From the NCBI GenBank assembly GCA_013203015.1, contig JABMPO010000050.1, positions 1 to 6,892 on the forward strand: a DNA stretch of 6,892 bases. The letters are read 5' to 3'. A program made the position numbers and the translations under genes. Below the pieces are notes generated by a model that worked only from the letters and a program-made list of their open reading frames with translations, was not told the DNA's origin and did no database searches. The DNA is from Fidelibacterota bacterium (GTDB taxonomy: Bacteria; Fidelibacterota; Marinisomatia; Marinisomatales; TCS56). Each line of letters opens with the position of its first letter. The stretch's first letter is position 1. Positions 1 to 4,230 of the stretch are shown piece by piece.

Positions 1-551
1 GGTTCATCCCAGGCAGTAACGGCTGAAACGGGAACAGTTCCCATTGACAATTGCAGCAGGGCGCTGTTTCGTTGTTTCAATGACCGCGTGTATTCGATTA
101 GTAAGTTAACATAATCCCTGTTCACAACCGAAAAAACTCGGTCAAAATACGCTCTTCGATTACTGTGAGCGCCTTTGGTAATTATCTGCTCTTCCGGGCT
201 AAGAACTACCACCGGGTTCAAACCAATCAAATCTCGCGTTCCTCGCACTGGCTGACCATTCATAATAAATCGTTTTTTACCATCTTGAAGTTGATTTAAC
301 TCTATTCTATAATCGTTTTTTTTCCTGACAAAATTGCCGGTGATATTCATTGCAGCGCCGCCAATCTGAAGCGTTTCAAGTAATTTATTAGTTCGAAAAC
401 TGCGACCATATGCCAGAATATAGATTGCTTCCAGAATTGATGTTTTTCCGGAACCGTTCTCACCCCAAAAAACCGTGATCCCATTACCAAGCTCATAGCG
501 GGATTGGTGATGGTTGCGAAAATTCCGTATGCTAATGTCCTTGACAGGCAT
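1..551 (-). CDS. recF: RecF, DNA replication and repair protein (N-terminal 183 codons, cut by window edge)
   Basis: RecF is an SMC-like ATPase that binds gapped DNA and helps load RecA through RecOR; it usually lies just after dnaN. My translation from the ATG at 549-551 stays open to the left edge. It begins MPVKDISIRNFRNHHQSRYE, the usual RecF opening with the 'RNFRN' signature. The Walker A motif GENGSGKTS is at residues 30-38, followed by LEAIY (40-44), then GRSFRTN, VVLSPEEQ, SNRRAYFDRV and LKQRNSALLQL, all in RecF family order. The start is well fixed because an in-frame TAA (561-563) lies four codons upstream. The signature motif and Walker B would lie beyond the window. There is no evident Shine-Dalgarno; instead a TATAAT lies 8 nt before the ATG. 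The gene follows dnaN by 69 nt and is probably co-transcribed with it or served by that internal promoter. Identification is firm. Confidence 0.96.
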   Translation of the reverse strand, partial: MPVKDISIRNFRNHHQSRYELGNGITVFWGENGSGKTSILEAIYILAYGRSFRTNKLLETLQIGGAAMNITGNFVRKKNDYRIELNQLQDGKKRFIMNGQPVRGTRDLIGLNPVVVLSPEEQIITKGAHSNRRAYFDRVFSVVNRDYVNLLIEYTRSLKQRNSALLQLSMGTVPVSAVTAWDE

Positions 552-559
552 TATTGGAA

Positions 560-565
560 ATTATA
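560..565 (-). promoter_or_regulatory. Possible -10 element (TATAAT) directly before recF
   Basis: The minus strand reads TATAAT, then 8 nt, then the recF ATG. A transcript starting about 7 nt after this hexamer would have almost no 5' leader, consistent with the absence of a Shine-Dalgarno sequence. No good -35 is visible at 16-18 nt upstream (the 17-nt position reads AAAACA). It may be a chance match in AT-rich sequence. Confidence 0.25.
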
Positions 566-600
566 AAACAGATGATCGGTGTTGTTTTGCCGGGAGAATG

Positions 601-619
601 GGTTGTCTGAAAAACAACC
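601..619 (-). repeat. Short perfect inverted repeat in the dnaN-recF spacer
   Basis: On the minus strand GGTTGT and ACAACC form a 6-bp perfect stem with a 7-nt loop, starting 1 nt after the dnaN stop codon. No T-tract follows, so an intrinsic terminator is not supported. It could protect the dnaN 3' end or attenuate read-through into recF; this is inference only. Confidence 0.4.
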
Positions 620-620
620 T

Positions 621-1736
621 TTAATCATTCAGACGAATTGGCATTAACAACATGGTTAAATCACTATTTTCAATCTGTTCTTCGGGGTAAAATAGGGCCG
701 CGCTAATGGCTGTTTTCAGTTTTATTGTGATTTTATTCGCTTTTAAGTGGGATAATATATCTTTTAGATAATTGGCGTTATACCCAATTACAAGATCGTC
801 TCCGGAATACTCCGCCTCAAGGTTTTCCTGGGCGCTGGATGCTTTCTCCGGATCTTCGGTTGTTATGGTTGCTTTTCCATCAATTATTCTCAAGGCGACC
901 TGGTGGGTTGATCTATTCGAGAATATTGATACTCTCCTGACGGCGCCTAAAATAATTTCACGGTCAACCAACAACTGCTTTTCATTGTCACGGGGGATAA
1001 CGCTTTCATAGTCCGGAAAGCGTTCGTCTATTAAGCGGGTAATAATCTTATTACGCCCAATTTTAACAGTCAGGTGTTTGTCCCCAACATCAAGGTTTAT
1101 CAATTCAGCTTCCCCGAGGAAATTACCAACCAATCCCAAAAATTTTCGGGGAACGATAATATCTCCATTATAATTTTCCTGTTGATAGTCGCTGCGTATA
1201 TAACGCACCAAGCGGTGACCATCGGTGGCAACGGCAGTGAGTTTATCAGATCCAAATTGGAAGAGGACACCAGTAAGCGCTGGTTTTAACTCATCTTTAC
1301 TGACTGCAAAACTAGTGTTTTCGATTATATCTCGAATGACACTGGTATCCATTGTCAAAGAGTTTTCGCCATCCACATCGGGTATGGCTGGAAACTCCTC
1401 AGCGGGTTTGCCCATCAAATCATAAACACCAAAATCGGTATTCAATTTTACCCGGTTTTGCGCATCAACTGTCAAAGAAATGCGCGTGTCCGGTAATTCA
1501 TTGGTTATTTCCAGTAACGTGTGCAATGGAATGGCAGCGGAACCGGTTTCTTCAAGGCTGGCCTCGAGCGGTGTAATAATAGTTATTTCGAGATCGGTGG
1601 CACGCAGTAATACGCCTTCATTGTCAGCGACAAACAGTACGCTGTTCAGAATTGGAAGTGTTGAGCGGGCAGGTGTTGCTTTTGATAATTTTTGCAATGC
1701 TGATTGCAATTCGGATTTTGAAGTAGAAATCTTCAT
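621..1736 (-). CDS. dnaN: DNA polymerase III subunit beta (sliding clamp)
   Basis: DnaN forms the ring-shaped dimeric clamp that tethers the replicative polymerase and other partners to DNA. The 371-residue length is typical, enough for three tandem clamp folds (about 1-120, 128-245 and 246-371). Family motifs in order: STLPILNSVL (25-34), ATDLEI (46-51), FPAIP (115-119), FAVSKDELKPALTGVLF (143-159), ATDGHRLV (170-177), RLIDERFPDYESVIP (234-248) and the C-terminal MPIRL (365-369). ATDGHRL and MPIRL line the hydrophobic pocket that binds clamp-interacting peptides, and both are intact. The start MKISTSKSEL matches the family N-terminus. Only a weak GGGA lies 5 nt before the ATG, so translation signals are modest. 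Upstream is the putative oriC rather than dnaA; recF follows 69 nt downstream. Nothing in the protein looks damaged. Confidence 0.98.
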   Translation of the reverse strand: MKISTSKSELQSALQKLSKATPARSTLPILNSVLFVADNEGVLLRATDLEITIITPLEASLEETGSAAIPLHTLLEITNELPDTRISLTVDAQNRVKLNTDFGVYDLMGKPAEEFPAIPDVDGENSLTMDTSVIRDIIENTSFAVSKDELKPALTGVLFQFGSDKLTAVATDGHRLVRYIRSDYQQENYNGDIIVPRKFLGLVGNFLGEAELINLDVGDKHLTVKIGRNKIITRLIDERFPDYESVIPRDNEKQLLVDREIILGAVRRVSIFSNRSTHQVALRIIDGKATITTEDPEKASSAQENLEAEYSGDDLVIGYNANYLKDILSHLKANKITIKLKTAISAALFYPEEQIENSDLTMLLMPIRLND

Positions 1737-1795
1737 AAAAGTCCCAAAATGGGTTAATGGTTAGCGATCAATTTTTCGTTTAGAAAAGGCCAACA

Positions 1796-1824
1796 ATGTT
1801 AACGAGAACAGCTTCTTTTAACAA
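1796..1824 (-). promoter_or_regulatory. Candidate sigma-70-like promoter for dnaN
   Basis: The minus strand has TTGTTA (1819-1824) and TAACAT (1796-1801) separated by exactly 17 nt, each matching 4 of 6 consensus positions. It would start transcription near 1789, giving a leader of about 52 nt for dnaN. The match is weak, and the neighbouring AT-rich segment offers many alternative -10 elements. It lies between the AT-rich element and dnaN, so dnaN transcription would leave the origin. Confidence 0.25.
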
Positions 1825-1854
1825 GCCGTTTTTAAAATTCTCTCCTGTAAGAAC

Positions 1855-1901
1855 TATTATTAATTTATATATATTATATTTAAAAATAAGATTATTTATT
1901 A
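1855..1901. other. AT-rich putative DNA unwinding element
   Basis: Of 47 bases only one (position 1890) is G or C. The segment sits 4 nt from the nearest DnaA-box-like site, and the intervening minus-strand bases GACC are GC-rich. Reading away from the boxes on the minus strand, the first bases are TAATAA, which could act as two DnaA-trio repeats. The position and composition fit the melting site of oriC. Confidence 0.65.
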
Positions 1902-1905
1902 GGTC

Positions 1906-1914
1906 TGTGGATGT
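1906..1914 (-). promoter_or_regulatory. DnaA-box-like site 1 (ACATCCACA)
   Basis: Matches 7 of 9 positions of TTATCCACA and keeps the core ATCCACA. It is the box closest to the AT-rich element and directly abuts site 2 without a spacer. It overlaps the start codon of the plus-strand small ORF. Confidence 0.5.
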
Positions 1915-2069
1915 TGTTGATAACCGGACTTACCGGTGTTAATAACAGTATTAATTTTGCTCTGGGTAAAATAGAATCACTTAATGAACTGCTTGATGTG
2001 GATACTGTGTTCATAGTTGTGGGTAAACCGGCATATTGGTTACAATATTATCCGTTATCTGGTTTATAA
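1911..2069 (+). CDS. Possible small ORF, 52 codons, unrecognised
   Basis: The plus strand has an ATG at 1911 and a TAA at 2067-2069 giving 52 residues, starting MLLITGLTGVNNS and ending YYPLSGL. An AGG (1901-1903) sits 7 nt before the ATG and could be a weak ribosome binding site. The composition looks protein-like, with a hydrophobic stretch FIVVGKPAYWL near the end. I recognise no family; the opening vaguely recalls the start of a nucleotide-binding Rossmann protein but is too short to call. Against it: it lies within the putative oriC, is on the opposite strand to every other gene, and an open frame of this size can occur by chance. Most likely spurious or a gene remnant. Confidence 0.2.
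   Translation: MLLITGLTGVNNSINFALGKIESLNELLDVDTVFIVVGKPAYWLQYYPLSGL
1915..1923 (-). promoter_or_regulatory. DnaA-box-like site 2 (TTATCAACA)
   Basis: Matches 8 of 9 consensus positions, with A for C at position 6. It lies head-to-tail and directly adjacent to site 1, giving a tandem pair at the edge of the putative unwinding element. Confidence 0.6.
1923..1937. repeat. Inverted repeat ACCGG-5 nt-CCGGT in the origin region
   Basis: A perfect 5-bp inverted repeat with a 5-nt centre (ACTTA), sharing its first base with DnaA-box-like site 2 and its last with site 3. ACCGG recurs at 1932-1936 and 2027-2031. It could be a binding site for an origin regulator, or chance. Confidence 0.3.
1937..1945 (-). 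promoter_or_regulatory. Weak DnaA-box-like site 3 (TTATTAACA)
   Basis: Matches 7 of 9 consensus positions, in the same orientation as its neighbours. On its own it would not be called; the array context gives it some weight. Confidence 0.3.
1997..2005 (-). promoter_or_regulatory. DnaA-box-like site 4 (GTATCCACA)
   Basis: Matches 8 of 9 consensus positions, differing only at the first base. Same orientation as the other sites. Confidence 0.6.
2018..2026 (-). promoter_or_regulatory. DnaA-box-like site 5 (TTACCCACA)
   Basis: Matches 8 of 9 consensus positions, with C for T at position 4. It lies 21 bp (two helical turns) from site 4 start to start, so both would face the same side of the DNA. 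Confidence 0.6.
2024..2066. repeat. Imperfect inverted repeat (hairpin or cruciform potential)
   Basis: The outer arms TAAACC (2024-2029) and GGTTTA (2061-2066) enclose a perfect inner stem ATATTG (2033-2038) and CAATAT (2043-2048) with a 4-nt loop. The two stems are offset by an asymmetric internal loop. No T-tract follows on either strand, so a terminator is not supported. It overlaps DnaA-box-like site 5. Confidence 0.4.
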
Positions 2070-2076
2070 AGGTGAC

Positions 2077-2099
2077 AAAAAGGGCTTGTGTAAACAAAG
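2077..2099 (-). terminator. Weak candidate terminator after surA
   Basis: On the minus strand CTTTGT, a 4-nt loop and ACAAG form a five-pair stem with one bulged T, followed by CCC and then five T residues. It starts 25 nt beyond the surA stop, where the operon would be expected to end before the origin. The stem is short and AT-rich, so it is a poor intrinsic terminator. Confidence 0.22.
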
Positions 2100-2109
2100 T
2101 TGTTAATTA

Positions 2110-2118
2110 TGTGGAAAA
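2110..2118 (-). promoter_or_regulatory. DnaA-box-like site 6 (TTTTCCACA)
   Basis: Matches 8 of 9 positions of TTATCCACA and fully fits the relaxed consensus TTWTNCACA. It lies 5 bp beyond the surA stop codon and is the outermost site of the array. Confidence 0.55.
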
Positions 2119-2123
2119 CTGGA

Positions 2124-3410
2124 TTATTCCATGATTCGGATGTAAAATTTTTCCCGTGCTTTATTAATCCAGTTGCCATACCATTGGGTCTTTTTATATT
2201 CACTAGCCATCATTTCCAAGTCCGCCCAGTGGATATTGATATCCGCTTTACCACCTCTTTTTGTATCTTCGATCCAGAACAGGTGGTAACCATAACTAGT
2301 CTTAACCGGCGGACTACACTGTTTCATTTCCAGATAATTAATGATCTGAGCTACCTCAGGAATGGGAAATTCATTAGGGTCAACCCAACCAAGATCACCA
2401 CCAAAACTCCGAGTTTCTTCATCTATGGAATGGGCTTTTGCCATTTTAATAAAGGTATCCAGCGATGAGATTGAGTCTTTGATTGTAGCTGCAAACTGAT
2501 AAGCTTCGGAATCGTCGGCTTCCGTTATTTCCGGAATAATGAGGATATGGTGAACATTGATTTTCTCGCCCTGTTTTTCTACTGGTTGGATCAGATGATA
2601 ACCAAAAGATGTTTTTACCGGTTGGCTAATTTCATTGATTGGCAGCGTAAAAGCAACTGACTCAAATTCCAAGACCAGTGAACCGCGTCGAACAAGACCA
2701 AGACTTCCACCGCTTGGCGCAGATCCGGGGTCCTGAGAAAATTGTTTGGCCAAATCTTCGAAAGCTTCACCGCCAATTATTCTATCGCGTAATTCCCTTA
2801 TTTTAGCCAACGCTGAACCCTGACTCTTTTCACCTGCTTCAATCGGTATTAAAATATGCCAAAGATTAATCTTAGTGGGAAAGACGGGCAGACTGTCGCG
2901 AAAGGTATTAAAAAAAGTAACCACCTCTTGTCTACTGGCGGTCATTGATGATAGAAGTTGTTGCTGATAGCGTTCGGTAATCATTCGGTCGCGCATATCC
3001 GGGCGGTATTCTCGGCGCAGGGACTTCAAGGATTGCCCCAGCATTTCTTCAGCCTGCTCTTCACCGCCAGCCTGGGAAATCATGTATTCAATCTGCTGGT
3101 CAAGAGCCTGCTCAACTTCTTTCTCCTTAATTTCGATGGAGTCAATTTTAGCCATCTCCAGGATTATTTTCTGATCAATCATTGATTGTAACACATCGGC
3201 TTGCAGCTTAAGTAACCGTTCCGGTTCCAATTGCGGATTAATTCGCTGCTGAACGGCGGTCATTTGGACCAATTGCGCCACATCGCTTTTGAGAATAATG
3301 TGATCATCAACGATTGCGGCCAGACCATCGATGACCATGCTTTCCTGTTGAGCATGCACAAGGCCAAACAAGAAAGCGATACATAAAAATTGGGCTTTAA
3401 AAAATTTCAT
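2124..3410 (-). CDS. surA: SurA-like periplasmic chaperone with two parvulin PPIase domains
   Basis: SurA escorts unfolded outer-membrane proteins through the periplasm; its parvulin domains can isomerise peptidyl-proline bonds. The 428 residues match SurA length. A signal peptide spans 1-20 (basic MKFFK, hydrophobic FLCIAFLFGLV, VHA cleavage site before QQ). An N-terminal helical chaperone module follows (about 25-170). Parvulin domain 1 runs about 180-278 (WHILI at 184-188, FSQDPGSAPSGGSLG at 224-238, FGYHL at 269-273). Domain 2 runs about 284-382 (VHHILI, FGGDLGWV, YGYHLFWIED). The C-terminal segment QWYGNWINKAREKFYIRI resembles the SurA terminal helix and strand. The ATG overlaps the stop of the upstream gene (ATGA), and GGAGA (3421-3425) lies 10 nt before it, so translation is probably coupled. 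A generic 'PpiC-type isomerase' name is the conservative alternative. Confidence 0.88.
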   Translation of the reverse strand: MKFFKAQFLCIAFLFGLVHAQQESMVIDGLAAIVDDHIILKSDVAQLVQMTAVQQRINPQLEPERLLKLQADVLQSMIDQKIILEMAKIDSIEIKEKEVEQALDQQIEYMISQAGGEEQAEEMLGQSLKSLRREYRPDMRDRMITERYQQQLLSSMTASRQEVVTFFNTFRDSLPVFPTKINLWHILIPIEAGEKSQGSALAKIRELRDRIIGGEAFEDLAKQFSQDPGSAPSGGSLGLVRRGSLVLEFESVAFTLPINEISQPVKTSFGYHLIQPVEKQGEKINVHHILIIPEITEADDSEAYQFAATIKDSISSLDTFIKMAKAHSIDEETRSFGGDLGWVDPNEFPIPEVAQIINYLEMKQCSPPVKTSYGYHLFWIEDTKRGGKADINIHWADLEMMASEYKKTQWYGNWINKAREKFYIRIME

Positions 3411-3425
3411 TGATTAATATTCTCC
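3407..3425 (-). promoter_or_regulatory. Translational coupling junction (ATGA) with Shine-Dalgarno for surA
   Basis: The upstream lipoprotein gene's TGA and the surA-like gene's ATG share bases 3408-3409, and GGAGA at 3421-3425 precedes the ATG by 10 nt. This fixes the surA start and implies that the two PPIases are made together. Confidence 0.7.
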
Positions 3426-4222
3426 AAATTTATTACTACGTCTGTTACCGACCGTAAACTATCTAATATTTTAATGGACTTCAAAGAAGCATGGTTCTGG
3501 AATAATTGATGACGTAACTCGTCAAAAACATCGTCCAGATCACGGTAAGAGCCTTCTTTATATCGTTTTAGTACTTCAATTACATGGTAACCGAAATCGG
3601 TTGAAATTGGACCGATCACAGTTCCCCGCGAGTTCAAACCGAAAAGAGCTTCATCGATTGGAGGCAGAAGGGATCCGCGCTTTACGGTTACGGTTTCAAC
3701 GGGATAGGTTGCAAAAATTTCTTTTCGGTCAGCACCCGAACGACCCCGTATCAGTATTCGCCTTATACGTCGGGCGGTAGTTCGATCTTCAACAATAAAA
3801 TGATTAATTCGCGCCTCATCAATCGGTAGATAAAAATTTTCAAGATTTTTTTCATAAGCAGCGTTAATAGCGCTTTGGGCGACATAAATACCGGAGGTCA
3901 TTGCGGTTTCCAGATAAGTTCGCCCCAGTAATTCGCGGCGAAAATGATCAATTGCATCCTGGATGGATTTATCATGTTGCAACCCTTGTTTCAAGGCAGC
4001 CTGGTAAAGGAGTTCATCGTTGACCCACTGGAAGACTGTTTTAGCGGCATTATTCTTTGACAATGCCCGGTCTCCCAAAATATGCTCAAGATTGTTCTGC
4101 GTAAGGACCGATTTTCCTACCCGGGCCACAACTCGACCACCGGGCTTTTTAACCGCACAACCCAAGACTGTAATTGTGACCAACAACGTCAAGTAAAATA
4201 ACAATTTTGTATTATGATTCAT
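3407..4222 (-). CDS. Lipoprotein with a single parvulin-type PPIase domain (PrsA/SurA-like foldase)
   Basis: This is a 271-residue secreted protein, probably a membrane-anchored folding helper in the periplasm. The N-terminus has a hydrophobic segment (8-20) ending in the lipobox VLGC with C22 as the lipidated cysteine. The next residue is Ala, not Asp, so outer-membrane sorting is possible. A helical SurA_N/PrsA-like region follows (about 33-125). A divergent parvulin domain (about 136-220) keeps NHFIV (140-144), LFGLNSRGTVIGPIS (193-207) and the terminal FGYHVIEV (210-217). It lacks the usual GGDLG-type loop, having KRGSLLPP instead, so catalytic activity is uncertain. The start lies 8 nt after the mfd stop; GAGG (4236-4239) is a distant ribosome binding site at 13 nt. 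The stop overlaps the surA-like gene by 4 nt. No specific gene symbol is justified. Confidence 0.85.
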   Translation of the reverse strand: MNHNTKLLFYLTLLVTITVLGCAVKKPGGRVVARVGKSVLTQNNLEHILGDRALSKNNAAKTVFQWVNDELLYQAALKQGLQHDKSIQDAIDHFRRELLGRTYLETAMTSGIYVAQSAINAAYEKNLENFYLPIDEARINHFIVEDRTTARRIRRILIRGRSGADRKEIFATYPVETVTVKRGSLLPPIDEALFGLNSRGTVIGPISTDFGYHVIEVLKRYKEGSYRDLDDVFDELRHQLFQNHASLKSIKILDSLRSVTDVVINLENINQ

Positions 4223-4230
4223 CGACTAAA

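Larger units (their letters stand above)
1855..2118. other. Putative chromosomal replication origin (oriC)
   Basis: This fills most of the 387-bp gap between surA and dnaN. It contains six 9-mers resembling the DnaA box TTATCCACA, all reading on the minus strand (1906-1914, 1915-1923, 1937-1945, 1997-2005, 2018-2026, 2110-2118). Four have only one mismatch. Assuming equal base frequencies, about 0.02 such sites would be expected on one strand of a stretch this long. A 47-bp stretch with a single G/C base (1855-1901) abuts the box cluster on the dnaN side, as expected of a DNA unwinding element. Location beside dnaN-recF is classical for bacterial oriC. No perfect TTATCCACA is present, dnaA is not adjacent, and replication-strand skew was not tested over a useful distance, so this remains a strong prediction only. 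Confidence 0.72.

Noticed and set aside
601..619. Hairpin after dnaN as an intrinsic terminator
   Set aside because: The stem is only 6 bp and is not followed by a T-tract; kept only as an inverted repeat.
1861..1985. Minus-strand 40-codon frame in the origin gap (starts MNTVSTSSSS)
   Set aside because: Low-complexity serine-rich start, no ribosome binding site, and it runs through the DnaA-box-like array into the AT-rich element; judged chance.
2048..2056. TTATCCGTT on the plus strand as an opposite-facing DnaA box
   Set aside because: Only 6 of 9 positions match, and the conserved CACA end is lost.
2100..2468. Plus-strand open frame of 122 codons
   Set aside because: It lies almost wholly antisense to the 3' part of the well-supported surA-like gene and shows no recognisable domain; a shadow frame.
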